Positions 5,303 through 13,443 of a stretch of DNA of 18,973 nt are shown here, in pieces (position 1 is the stretch's first letter; every line of letters starts with the position of its first letter). The stretch lies in assembly GCA_033812595.1 (NCBI GenBank), contig JAPXTJ010000065.1, positions 1-18,973 on the forward strand. Direction: 5' to 3'. The notes beneath the pieces were generated by a model. That model searched no databases. It saw nothing but the letters and a program-made list of their open reading frames with translations, and had not been told where the DNA came from. Both the position numbers and the translations under genes were made by a program. Origin of the DNA: JADLGF01 sp020849415. Its GTDB lineage: Bacteria > Chloroflexota > Chloroflexia > Thermomicrobiales > UBA6265.

Positions 5303-8128
5303 GTGGCCAGCGCGTCATCCTCGGGCAGAATGGCCTCCGCCAAACGCAAATCGTTCTGGACTCCCTCGAAATCGACCATTCGCATGCTGATCGCCGCGGC
5401 GATCATCGTCGGACTCTTTCTCCTGCTCACGGCAACGAGCAGCTTCTGGGTGAACTGGTGGTGGTTCTCCAGCATGGACCGGCGGTCGCTCCTGACCGAT
5501 CGCTACCTCTTCCAGGGCATCTCGTTCCTGCTCGGCGCGTTGCTGACGGCCCTTATCTTCGGTGGCAACCTGATCCTCGCGTTGCGACGCACGCGCCAGC
5601 AGGGGCAGCAGCGCAGCGTCACCCGGGTCAGCAATCGCATCCTCTTCTGGCTGGTGATCATCGCCACCGCCGTCCTGGCGGCGATCGTCGGCGCGCGCGC
5701 CTCTGCCGTCTGGGAACTCTGGGCAAAATGGCGCTACGGCTCCTCGTTCGGCTACACCGATCCGTACCTCGATCGCGATATCGGCTTCTACATCTTCGCC
5801 ATGCCGGCGCTGCAGTGGATCCACAACGCACTCTTCGTGATCGTGTTACTGGCGCTGGCCGGCACCCTGATCGTCTACCTGCTGAGGACGAGCCTGCGCT
5901 TTAGCCTCAACGCCTTCAAACGCGCTCCGGAAGTGGCGCGCACCCACGTCACCTTCCTGCTCGGCCTGGTCGCGCTCCTGTTCGCCTTCGGACGGGTGCT
6001 GGCCTTTTATGGATCGGTGCACGCGTCTGGCGGGGTGGCCGGCGGACCCGGCTTCGTCGATATGAATGTCACCCGCTGGGCGAATCTGGTGGCGGCGATC
6101 TGCGCGCTGGTCGCGGCGATCACCCTCTTCATCGCCGCCCGGCGCTTCCAGTTCCGCCTGCTCGTCGGCGCGCTGGTCGGTCTTGGAGCGGTCCTCCTGT
6201 TCGGCGTGATCGTCCTGCCGCGGATCGTGCAGAGCGTGTTCGTCGATCCGAGCGAGGAACTCCGGCAGCGCTCGTTCATCGCGAACAATCTGGAAATGAC
6301 CCGCGCCGCTTACGCGCTCGACACGGTCAACATGCGCGAATCGAGTGGTCAGCAGCCGATGACCAGCGAGCTCCTGCAAACGGAGCAGGTGACGCTGGAA
6401 AACATCCGGCTCTGGGATTACCGCCTGGCCGGCACGACCTTCCAGCAGTTGCAGTCGTTCGTGCCTTTCTACAGCTTTCCCGATGTCGATCTGGGCAACT
6501 ACGTGGTCGATGGTCAGCCCCTCCAGGTGCTCCTGGCGGCCCGGGAACTCGATCAATCGGGCCTGCCATCGACCTCTCGCAACTGGACCAACACGCACCT
6601 CGTCTACACCCACGGCTACGCGGCGGTAGTGGCGCCGGTCGGAGAGGTTTCCGCCCAGGGCCTGCCGGTGATGATCGTCTCCAACATCCCGCCAAACGGG
6701 ACCGGCCAGTTCGCGATCACGCGGCCGGAAATCTACTTCGGCGCCGCGGATTCGGACTGGATCATCCTCAACACCAACCAGGATGAGTTCTCGGGCATCG
6801 ATTCCTCGGACGATGTCACCCGCTACCAGGGCGTCCCGGCCGGCGGCATCGAACTCGGCGGCATCTTCAAGCGGATCGTGCTCGGTTCCTATCTGGGTGA
6901 CCGCAACACCGTTATCTCCGGGGCGCTTTCAGGCGATTCGATCCTGGTGCTCGACCGCTCGGTGCTTGGCCGCATCGCCAAGCTCACGCCGTTCCTCGAG
7001 CTCGACGACGATCCCTACATGGTGATCGACAACGGCCGGCTTTACTGGATCGTTGACGCCTACACCACCAGCGACGACTTCCCGGCGGCGCAACAGCACC
7101 GGGGCGTCAATTACATGCGCAACAGCGTCAAGGTGGTCGTGGACGCCTACACCGGCGAAGTGACCTACTACCGGACGGAGACGTTCGACCCGATCGCGGA
7201 TGTCTACGGCCGGATGTTCGACAACCTCTTCGTGCCGATAGCGGACGCGCCGGCGGGGATCGCCAGCCACTTCCGCTACCCGGTCCGGCTCTTCGAATTG
7301 CAGTCGGAGATCTTCGCCACCGCGCACGTCACGAATCCGACCGCGTACTTCAACGGAGAAGACCGCTGGTCGATCGCCACCGAGACGATCGAGGGTTCGG
7401 TCCAGACGATGGAGCCCTACTACGTCACGATGCGCCTGCCGGGCGACACGGACCCGACCTACAGCCTGATCCGCCCCTTCGTGCCGGGCGGCAGCACCGA
7501 TCGTCAGAACCTGACCGCCTGGATGAGCGGTCGCATTACCCCCGAGGGGCAGCTCGAGATCATCGTCTACCGCTTCCCGAGGCAGGAAACGGTCTTCGGA
7601 CCGAGACAGATCGAAGGGCGCATCAGTCAGGAACCCGACATTTCGAGTCAGATCAGCCTCTGGAACCAGTCGGGCACGCAGGTGATCATGGGCAACATGC
7701 TCGTGATTCCGGTCGAGCAGAGCATCCTCTACGTGCAACCGCTCTATCTGCGTGCGACCTCGGTCGAGAACGCCCTGCCGGAGTTGCAGCGGGTGATAGT
7801 GGCCACCAACGAGCGCGTCGTCATGCGTGACACGCTCCAGGAAGCGATCGAGGCGGTCGTCAGCGTGGAACCGGCCGTCGACGTCATCGTCGAACCCGAA
7901 CCGGAGGTCGAAGACACCACGACGGGTGACGAAACGCCGCCCGAAGCAGGCGGGGCGACCGACATCAACGCGCTTGCCCAGCAAGCCGTCAACCTGTTCG
8001 AAGCCGGACAGACGGCACTGGCGCAGGGTGATTGGACGGCCTACGGCGCCGCTCAGGAGGAGCTGGAGGCCGTACTCGCGCAGATCGCCAACGCTGCCAT
8101 CGGCGCAAGCGCCACACCGGAACCGTAG
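5303..8128 (+). CDS. UPF0182 (COG1615) family large membrane protein
   Basis: 941 residues, normal for the family. The N-terminal third has about seven hydrophobic segments, from IRMLIAAAIIVGLFLLLTATS (about 25-46) to the last near 310-330. The rest is a large, probably extracytoplasmic domain with family-type stretches such as ENIRLWDYR, THLVYTHGYAAVVAP, GGIELGGIFKR and YWIVDAYTTSDDFP. The C-terminus is an acidic Pro/Glu/Thr linker followed by a helical segment (INALAQQAVNLFEAGQTALAQGDWTAYGAAQEELEA is cut here into a description: a repeat-like helical pair). The start is GTG 5303 because AAAGGG ends six bases upstream; the frame is open to 5228. The function is unknown across bacteria. It is divergent from the metallo-hydrolase and ends at a clear terminator. 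Confidence 0.94.
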   Translation: MASASSSGRMASAKRKSFWTPSKSTIRMLIAAAIIVGLFLLLTATSSFWVNWWWFSSMDRRSLLTDRYLFQGISFLLGALLTALIFGGNLILALRRTRQQGQQRSVTRVSNRILFWLVIIATAVLAAIVGARASAVWELWAKWRYGSSFGYTDPYLDRDIGFYIFAMPALQWIHNALFVIVLLALAGTLIVYLLRTSLRFSLNAFKRAPEVARTHVTFLLGLVALLFAFGRVLAFYGSVHASGGVAGGPGFVDMNVTRWANLVAAICALVAAITLFIAARRFQFRLLVGALVGLGAVLLFGVIVLPRIVQSVFVDPSEELRQRSFIANNLEMTRAAYALDTVNMRESSGQQPMTSELLQTEQVTLENIRLWDYRLAGTTFQQLQSFVPFYSFPDVDLGNYVVDGQPLQVLLAARELDQSGLPSTSRNWTNTHLVYTHGYAAVVAPVGEVSAQGLPVMIVSNIPPNGTGQFAITRPEIYFGAADSDWIILNTNQDEFSGIDSSDDVTRYQGVPAGGIELGGIFKRIVLGSYLGDRNTVISGALSGDSILVLDRSVLGRIAKLTPFLELDDDPYMVIDNGRLYWIVDAYTTSDDFPAAQQHRGVNYMRNSVKVVVDAYTGEVTYYRTETFDPIADVYGRMFDNLFVPIADAPAGIASHFRYPVRLFELQSEIFATAHVTNPTAYFNGEDRWSIATETIEGSVQTMEPYYVTMRLPGDTDPTYSLIRPFVPGGSTDRQNLTAWMSGRITPEGQLEIIVYRFPRQETVFGPRQIEGRISQEPDISSQISLWNQSGTQVIMGNMLVIPVEQSILYVQPLYLRATSVENALPELQRVIVATNERVVMRDTLQEAIEAVVSVEPAVDVIVEPEPEVEDTTTGDETPPEAGGATDINALAQQAVNLFEAGQTALAQGDWTAYGAAQEELEAVLAQIANAAIGASATPEP

Positions 8129-8142
8129 CGCGCAGCTACGAG

Positions 8143-8177
8143 AAGCGCCCTCGCCAGAATTGGCGAGGGCGCTTTTT
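8143..8177 (+). terminator. Rho-independent terminator after the UPF0182 gene
   Basis: A perfect 14-bp stem (AAGCGCCCTCGCCA, loop GAAT, then its complement) runs into five T (8173-8177), 14 bases after the TAG. A smaller hairpin, CGTAGC-N5-GCTACG (8124-8140), overlaps the stop codon just before it. The terminator separates this gene from the convergent yggS. Confidence 0.92.
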
Positions 8178-8198
8178 CGTGCGACTTGGAATCAGCCC

Positions 8199-8879
8199 CT
8201 ACGCGAAGATCGCCCGGCCGACGCGGACGTGGGTGGCGCCCTCCTCGATGGCGGCTTCGAAGTCGTTGGTCATGCCCATCGACAGCCAGGGCAGGGGAGC
8301 GCCGGTTTCGGTCGCGAGGCGATCGCGCAATTCGCGCAACCCCGCGAAAACCGGCCGGGCTTCCTCCGCGGTGGCCACGAGGGGCGCCATCGTCATCAGC
8401 CCGAGCAGATCGAGCGAAGAACTGGCTTCAATCGCTTCGATCAATCCTGCGGCTTCGGCTGGCTCGCACCCCGCCTTCTGATCCTCGCCGGCAACATTGA
8501 CCTGCACCAGCACCCCGACGCGCTTGCCGGCCTGACCGGCCGCCTTTTCGAGCGCGTCCACAAGCGAGGGTCGATCGACGGAGTGAATCACGTCGAAGAG
8601 TCGAACCGCCTGTTTCGCCTTGTTCGTCTGAAGTTGGCCGATCTCGTGCAGCGTCGCGTCCTCAGGCAGGGGCGTAGCGAACTTCTCGATGCAATCCTGC
8701 ACCCGATTCTCGCCGAAATGCCGCAGGCCGAGCGCGTACGCGGCGTCAACCGTCGCGCGGTCGACTGTCTTGCTGACGCCGATCAGGGTGACATCACCGG
8801 CGGAGCGTCCGGAGCGCGCGGCGGCTTCGGCGATTCGCTCCAGCACCGATTCGAGTCGTTGGGCGAGGGTCAGGTCCAC
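8199..8879 (-). CDS. yggS: YggS/PLPBP family pyridoxal-phosphate homeostasis protein
   Basis: 226-residue single-domain PLP-binding protein with an alanine-racemase-like barrel. These proteins buffer vitamin B6 rather than catalyse a known reaction. The PLP lysine is in IGVSKTVD (K37). HFGENRVQ, HEIGQLQTNKAK and the terminal LSMGMTNDFEAAIEEGATHVRVGRAIF are all family signatures. The start is GTG 8879, which overlaps the end of pgeF by ten bases. A strong AGGAGG lies ten bases upstream within pgeF, consistent with translational coupling. yggS next to pgeF is a common arrangement near division genes in other bacteria; no ftsZ, sepF or ylmG is visible here. Confidence 0.94.
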   Translation of the reverse strand: MDLTLAQRLESVLERIAEAAARSGRSAGDVTLIGVSKTVDRATVDAAYALGLRHFGENRVQDCIEKFATPLPEDATLHEIGQLQTNKAKQAVRLFDVIHSVDRPSLVDALEKAAGQAGKRVGVLVQVNVAGEDQKAGCEPAEAAGLIEAIEASSSLDLLGLMTMAPLVATAEEARPVFAGLRELRDRLATETGAPLPWLSMGMTNDFEAAIEEGATHVRVGRAIFA

Positions 8880-9724
8880 GTCGAGGAATCCTCCTTTTCG
8901 ACCGGCGCAATGCCGGCAAAAGCGGCAAAGCGGCCGGTTTCGGGCCCCTGCGCCCGATGCGAAAACCAGCGGTCAGCGTGACACATGGTGCAATGCGCCT
9001 GATCGTCGATGCGATCGGCCGATATTCCGGCTCGTTCGAGCAGAATCATGTTCGCCCTGGGAAGATCGAAATGCCATTTGCTGCCGGGACCCGGGGCGAG
9101 CGCAGCGTACGCTTCGCGCCCTGCAATCGCTCGCCATGCGTCGACGACTTCGTTTCCGACTTCGTAACAGCATGAGCGCATACCAGGGCCGACCATCGCC
9201 ACGATGCGATCCAGATCGGCGCCAAGCTGCGTCACCATCGCCCGGACCGTCTCGCCGACGACATCACCGACGGTGCTACGCCAGCCGGCGTGCACGACCC
9301 CGATCGCCGGCAATTCCGGATCGGCCAGGATGATCGGCAGGCAATCGGCGTGTAGTGTCATCACGGCCACCCCGGGGCTGGCCGTGATCAGGGCGTCGGC
9401 CCGCGCATAGGGTCCAGATGCGTCCGGCGCGCAATTGCCGGCGCTTTCGATGCCGATTGCGATCACATCGTTGCCATGTACCTGGCTGGCCGTCGTCAGG
9501 GCGTTCGGATCGATCCGGGCCGCCTGCGCCCAGCGTTGGCGTTCAATCCACGCCGCCGCGATGTCGCGCGGCTTCGAGTAACCGACGTTTCCTTCCGCCG
9601 GTTCAACGCCGACCAACCGACCCGATACCCCATGACGAATCGTGGCGTGGCCATGCAGCAGCGACGATGTCAGCATCGCGGCGGCACGTCGGGTGACTTC
9701 GGTTTGTTCGGCGGTCCCTGTCAC
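8870..9724 (-). CDS. pgeF: Peptidoglycan editing factor / laccase-domain (YlmD/YfiH) protein
   Basis: 284-residue cytoplasmic protein of the multicopper-polyphenol-oxidase-like family. E. coli PgeF helps remove misincorporated L-Ser from muropeptide precursors, and related proteins act on purine nucleosides. The zinc ligands are visible as QVHGNDV (H83), HADCLPI (C128) and HAGWRST (H145), followed by GPGMRSCCYEVG and CTMCHADRWFSHRA. The start is GTG 9724, with GGGAG ten bases upstream and the previous gene ending only five bases before. The in-frame ATG encoding MLTSSLLHGH (residue 17) is nearer to where family members usually begin and is a possible alternative. It is the middle gene of a compact three-gene minus-strand unit. 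Confidence 0.93.
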   Translation of the reverse strand: MTGTAEQTEVTRRAAAMLTSSLLHGHATIRHGVSGRLVGVEPAEGNVGYSKPRDIAAAWIERQRWAQAARIDPNALTTASQVHGNDVIAIGIESAGNCAPDASGPYARADALITASPGVAVMTLHADCLPIILADPELPAIGVVHAGWRSTVGDVVGETVRAMVTQLGADLDRIVAMVGPGMRSCCYEVGNEVVDAWRAIAGREAYAALAPGPGSKWHFDLPRANMILLERAGISADRIDDQAHCTMCHADRWFSHRAQGPETGRFAAFAGIAPVEKEDSSTWT

Positions 9725-9729
9725 GCGGG

Positions 9730-11283
9730 CTAGTCTCCCTCCCGGGCGGCTTCCAGAATGACCAGATCGGTGTAGAACTCAATCGGCGCGTGGTCGTCCG
9801 TGAAGACACGCCCGCCCGCCGGTCCTTCGCGAATAGTACCGGTCTCCAACGCCCGGCCGGCGATGTACTCGACCAGGCCGCCCGATTCCGCAGCGGCGGC
9901 GTGCGTCCGGAAGGCGTCGATACTGGCCGGTTCCATCATGCCGATCAGCATGGTGTTGTGAAACCGCTCGACATCGACCGCATACACGTACGGAAAGACC
10001 TCGCGCATCGTGCTCGAAATGACGTCGATCAGGCGAAAGTCGGTCGCCGTCCGGCCAACGTTGATCACCGCCGCGCCGTTCGGCTGGAGATGATCGCGCA
10101 CCAGCTCGAAGAACTCGACCGTGGTCAATTGAAACGGAATGTAGGGCTGGTGGTAGGCATCGACCGCGATGATGTCGTATCGGCCGTCGGTCCGTTCCAG
10201 ATACCAGCGGCCATCCTCGATGTGCGTGGTCAGGTTCGGCACGTCGCCGAGTCCAAAATACTCGTAGCCGAGATCCGCGATCGTGCCATCGATTTCAACG
10301 CCGTCGATGACGATACCGGGGTAGGCGACCGCAAGTTCCCGCGCGGCCGTACCACCGGCCAGCCCGACGATCAGCGCCGACCGCACTGCTGCCTGGTCGT
10401 AGTTTTCCGCAAAGAGGGGGCCGAGGGTGAAGTAATCCCACGGACCGCCGGTGGTCAGCGTGGTGGGGTCGTAGATCGAATGGATCGCCTGGCCCTCGTT
10501 GAGCGCCAGCAGTGTCCGGTCGCCCTCCTGCAAGACCTGAATGTAGTTATAGGAGGACTCAGTTTCGTAGATGAGTTCGCCGCGGTAGGGAGGTTTGATC
10601 GTACCGTCATCCAGTACCGCGATCATCGTGCCGACCAGCAACGCGAGGAGAACTGCCGGGGCCGCCTGACGCGCGCCGCGCAAGCTCCAGATGCCAATGA
10701 GGGACAGTCCGACGAGCAACCCGGCCAGGATGTAGAAGGTCCTGGCGGTGCCGACCAGCGGTATCAGCACCAGCACCGGCAGGAAACTGCCGGCGATCGA
10801 ACCGATTGTGCCCAACGAATAGACGCCGCCGGCGGTCTGGCCGGTCGACGAGACGTCATCCACGAGCAGGCGAATCACGAAGGGAGAGACGAAGCCGAAG
10901 AGCGTCATCGGCACGGCGAACAGGAGCAGGACGGTCAGGAGCGACCCGTAGAAGGCGCCGATCGAGACCGTTTCGAACGCCGACATCGAGACGCGCAGGA
11001 TCGGCTTGCTGATGACCGGGATCATCGCCACCGCCAGCCCGGCGAGGGCCGTCAGCGTGAAGAGCAGACCCGGATCGGGCCGGCGGTCGGCAACGCGACC
11101 GCCGAGGCGGTAGCCGATCGCCAGGTACAACATGGTTAACCCGATCAGGTTAGCCCAGATAAAAGTGGAATCGCCGAAGTAGGGAGCGATCAGGCGCGAA
11201 GCGGAAAGCTCGATGCCGATCGAAGACATGCCGCCGACGAAGACGATTGCTTGGAGGAGCCACGAGTGGCGGCGTTCGTTCAT
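9730..11283 (-). CDS. Membrane-fused spermidine-synthase-like protein
   Basis: 517 residues in two parts. The first 230 hold seven or so hydrophobic segments (from LLQAIVFVGGMSSIGIELSA onward) like those of fused MFS/spermidine-synthase proteins. The second is an aminopropyltransferase-type Rossmann domain. Its nucleotide-binding loop reads VGLAGGTAAREL (near 307-317), followed by GVEID, EDGRWYL and IIAVDAYHQPYIPFQLTTVEFF (D375 is the conserved Asp). The DAYHQ segment differs from the DSTDP-type catalytic loop of true spermidine synthases, so the product may not be spermidine. ATG 11283 is preferred over the open frame to 11334: homology begins there, and a TATGAT box sits six bases upstream, suggesting a leaderless transcript. 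No decarboxylase for polyamine synthesis is nearby. It is the first gene of the operon with pgeF and yggS. Confidence 0.86.
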   Translation of the reverse strand: MNERRHSWLLQAIVFVGGMSSIGIELSASRLIAPYFGDSTFIWANLIGLTMLYLAIGYRLGGRVADRRPDPGLLFTLTALAGLAVAMIPVISKPILRVSMSAFETVSIGAFYGSLLTVLLLFAVPMTLFGFVSPFVIRLLVDDVSSTGQTAGGVYSLGTIGSIAGSFLPVLVLIPLVGTARTFYILAGLLVGLSLIGIWSLRGARQAAPAVLLALLVGTMIAVLDDGTIKPPYRGELIYETESSYNYIQVLQEGDRTLLALNEGQAIHSIYDPTTLTTGGPWDYFTLGPLFAENYDQAAVRSALIVGLAGGTAARELAVAYPGIVIDGVEIDGTIADLGYEYFGLGDVPNLTTHIEDGRWYLERTDGRYDIIAVDAYHQPYIPFQLTTVEFFELVRDHLQPNGAAVINVGRTATDFRLIDVISSTMREVFPYVYAVDVERFHNTMLIGMMEPASIDAFRTHAAAAESGGLVEYIAGRALETGTIREGPAGGRVFTDDHAPIEFYTDLVILEAAREGD

Positions 11284-11289
11284 GCCGAA

Positions 11290-11295
11290 ATCATA
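11290..11295 (-). promoter_or_regulatory. Candidate -10 box for leaderless transcription of the membrane/spermidine-synthase gene
   Basis: TATGAT on the minus strand ends six bases before the preferred ATG, and no Shine-Dalgarno is visible. With usual -10 to start distances, transcription would begin at or next to the A of ATG. No good -35 is present at 16-18 bases, so this is tentative. Confidence 0.4.
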
Positions 11296-11598
11296 CCCGA
11301 GCCACCGGCACAACCCGGACTGGTCAGCGCGCATGCGTGCCGAACTCGCGACGCAATCGCGAGGCTGCTGATGGTGTTCGCCACCTCGGCGTCACGCCGC
11401 AGATGGCACCGGCCTGACGCTTCCACATTCATCCAGGAATCAGCCGCCACGGGACCAGTCGCTGACTGTAGCCACCGAATGGAGTGGCATTTCACCCCGA
11501 TCGCTCCGATACCCGGACATTTGCGGACAACGTCGCTTATCCGCAAAACGTTCTTTTGCGGGTGACCGGCGCCAAAACCGATGAGGATGGAGCTTCCC
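11296..11598. other. Intergenic stretch of about 300 bp without a recognised gene
   Basis: This stretch lies between two minus-strand genes. Short frames cross it on both strands (up to about 88-104 codons), but none has a good ribosome site or recognisable protein content. It holds a 7-bp hairpin CTCGCGA/TCGCGAG near 11348-11366 and an A/T-rich hairpin at 11541-11561. I see no RNA gene. Confidence 0.5.
11541..11561 (-). terminator. Possible terminator hairpin after the CcdA-like gene
   Basis: CCGCAAAA-N5-TTTTGCGG is a perfect 8-bp stem located 38 bases beyond the ccdA-like stop. The A-rich and T-rich arms could act as a weak terminator, but no free T run follows. A further half-copy, TTTGCGG, lies at 11520-11526. 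Confidence 0.4.
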
Positions 11599-12402
11599 CT
11601 ATCGACTCGATCGCAGTTTGTACGCGCCCCAGAGCCCGCCGCCGGCGATCAGCAACAGGCCGATCACCCAGAGGTCAGAGATGTCACCAGTCGAGGTGAT
11701 CACCCAGCTTTCGAGGCGGAATTGCGTTGAGACGCCAAGAATTCCGGAGATTGATTGGGTGCCATCCGTCAGGTACAAAAGCAAACCGATCGCGAAGGTC
11801 ATCGCGCCGCCGATCACCCCTGTCCAGGTGTTGCGCCAGCGGCCGATGCGCACTTCGCGCGGTCTCACCAGGCGCTGCACACTCGGCAAGCGACGCCAGA
11901 GCAACGCCAGCACCAGCAGCGGCAGCGTCATGCCGGCCGCGAAGACAAGCAGGATGATGCCGCCGTAGAGCGGATTGCCGCCGAGTGCCGCGATGGTCAG
12001 CACCGCACCAAGGAGCGGACCGGCGCAGACTCCGGCCAACCCGTACACCGTACCGAGCGCGAAAACCGACGCGGTGGACGTTCCGCCCATCCCGCCAATC
12101 CGCATCAGTCCCGGCACCGGCAGGTTCAGGAGCATCACCAGCCCGAGCGCCATCACCACGATCGAGGCGACCGATACGAAGGCGGTCCGGTGGATGGTCA
12201 CGTACGAACCCGCCGTCCCCGCCAGCACACCGAGCGGGACGAGCGTGGTAATGAGACCCAGGTAGAAGATTCCCGTGCGGGCGACCACCATTCCCGGTTT
12301 ATCGAAAGCGTACGAAAAGAACGCCGGCAAGAGCATCGCGGAACAGGGACTGAGCAGCGTCAGCATTCCGCCCAGAAAGGCGCCGAGCAAGCCGAGGTCC
12401 AC
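11599..12402 (-). CDS. CcdA/DsbD-type transmembrane thiol-disulfide carrier
   Basis: 267 residues with six to seven predicted membrane helices, of the cytochrome c biogenesis / DsbD transmembrane family. The family moves reducing equivalents from cytoplasmic thioredoxin to extracytoplasmic partners through two membrane cysteines. Here those are C20 in LTLLSPCSAMLLPAFF and C126 in YGLAGVCAGPLLGAVLT, each opening a homologous half. The classical PCVLP and PCTGP forms are altered, although both cysteines remain. The start is GTG 12402, four bases after the stop of the DsbA-like gene, with only a weak ribosome site, which suggests translational coupling. The pairing implies that this protein keeps the DsbA-like partner (or its clients) reduced or recycled. 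Confidence 0.87.
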   Translation of the reverse strand: MDLGLLGAFLGGMLTLLSPCSAMLLPAFFSYAFDKPGMVVARTGIFYLGLITTLVPLGVLAGTAGSYVTIHRTAFVSVASIVVMALGLVMLLNLPVPGLMRIGGMGGTSTASVFALGTVYGLAGVCAGPLLGAVLTIAALGGNPLYGGIILLVFAAGMTLPLLVLALLWRRLPSVQRLVRPREVRIGRWRNTWTGVIGGAMTFAIGLLLYLTDGTQSISGILGVSTQFRLESWVITSTGDISDLWVIGLLLIAGGGLWGAYKLRSSR

Positions 12403-12406
12403 GGCG

Positions 12407-13168
12407 TTAGCTCACTTTGCTGAGTGCGTCTTCTATGAAGCCCCGGAATACGTCGATCGGCTGCGCCCCGGAGACGCCGGTCGAGCCGGCGACAAAGAAC
12501 GGCACGCTGGTAATGCCGCCGTTTTGGGCGCGGAAGGTGCTGGCGCGAACTGCGGCGAGCAGATCGGGTCGATCGAGATCGGCGGTGAATCTGTCGATAT
12601 CGGGCACGCCCGCCTCAACCGCGAAGGCGATCAGTTTGTCTCGCGGCATGTCGGGGTGCCCGCCTTCGGGGGCAGCCTCGTAGAGTGCCATCATGAATTC
12701 GAAGTACTTGCCCTGTTCTCCGGCGGCGCGAGCGGCGATCGCCGCTGCCTCGGACTGTTCGCCAAAGAACGACACGTCGTTGATCTCGATGCGCACCAGA
12801 CCGGGCTCGACGTACTCCTGGATGATGATCGGCAGCACATCGCGACTGAAAAGCGCGCAGTACGGGCAGCGGAAGTCGGTCCATTCGGTCAGTACAACCG
12901 GGGCGTCGATGCTCCCTAGCGCCATCGTGTCGTTCGGATCGCGGCGCGCCATCGGCTCGGACTCCGAGCGCGGACCGGCCGCCGCCGTGTTGTCATTGGA
13001 GACCGGGTTCGAATCGGTCAGCATCAGCGCGGCGATTACCACCCCCATGAAGATCACCAGGGCGCCGAGGATGATGTTCATCAATCGGGATCGACGGTAC
13101 CTGGCTTCGAAATCCTCATGAAGCTCTATTTCAACCGCAGCATCGGCCGGCGAGGACGTATCGCTCAC
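12407..13168 (-). CDS. Membrane-anchored DsbA-like thioredoxin-fold oxidoreductase
   Basis: 253 residues. A cytoplasmic N-terminus of about 28 residues is followed by one membrane helix (about 30-50), an acidic/Ser-rich linker and a DsbA-family domain from about residue 82. The active site is DFRCPYC (C101, C104), and the cis-proline lies in GITSVPFFVAG. AAIAARAAGEQGKYFEFMMALYE is the usual inserted helical part. It probably forms or isomerises disulfides outside the membrane. The start is GTG 13168, with GGAGG six bases upstream. It is the first gene of a two-gene operon with the CcdA-like carrier. A small hairpin, CTGCCG-N3-CGGCAG (13200-13214), lies in its leader, and another (CCGCCGA-N4-TCGGCGG) at 13292-13309. 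I could not find a convincing promoter. Confidence 0.89.
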   Translation of the reverse strand: MSDTSSPADAAVEIELHEDFEARYRRSRLMNIILGALVIFMGVVIAALMLTDSNPVSNDNTAAAGPRSESEPMARRDPNDTMALGSIDAPVVLTEWTDFRCPYCALFSRDVLPIIIQEYVEPGLVRIEINDVSFFGEQSEAAAIAARAAGEQGKYFEFMMALYEAAPEGGHPDMPRDKLIAFAVEAGVPDIDRFTADLDRPDLLAAVRASTFRAQNGGITSVPFFVAGSTGVSGAQPIDVFRGFIEDALSKVS

Positions 13169-13404
13169 TGAATTCCTCCATCACATTAAGCGCATCGAAC
13201 TGCCGGCGCGGCAGGAACCGCCCTGACGCTCGACAATCCGCTTCTCGATCTACAGGCGACATGTTCAGGGATCTGTCTACCCGGTGGAGCGCCGCCGATG
13301 GTTCGGCGGTCGCAATGATTTCCAAGTCTAGAGGATTCATCCCCGCTGGAACGAGCCGCGAGCCTGGAATGCGGACCTTTGGCTAACTCCCCTGCCTGTT
13401 TTCC

Positions 13405-13433
13405 TTGGCAGACGCGCGCGCACCGGCTATGCT
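13405..13433 (+). promoter_or_regulatory. Promoter of the siderophore module
   Basis: TTGGCA (13405-13410) is followed after 17 bases by TATGCT (13428-13433), which predicts a start near 13440. Both boxes are one or two bases off consensus. The dyad at 13444-13466 lies immediately downstream of the predicted start. A TATATA inside the dyad has no matching -35 and is less likely to be the -10. Confidence 0.6.
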
Positions 13434-13443
13434 GCCACCGTTT

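Noticed and set aside
9790..11139. A 449-codon plus-strand open frame antisense to the membrane-fused spermidine-synthase-like gene
   Set aside because: It is Arg/Asp/Gly/Gln-rich low-complexity text with no domain, as expected for the opposite strand of a high-GC gene; the minus-strand protein has clear motifs.
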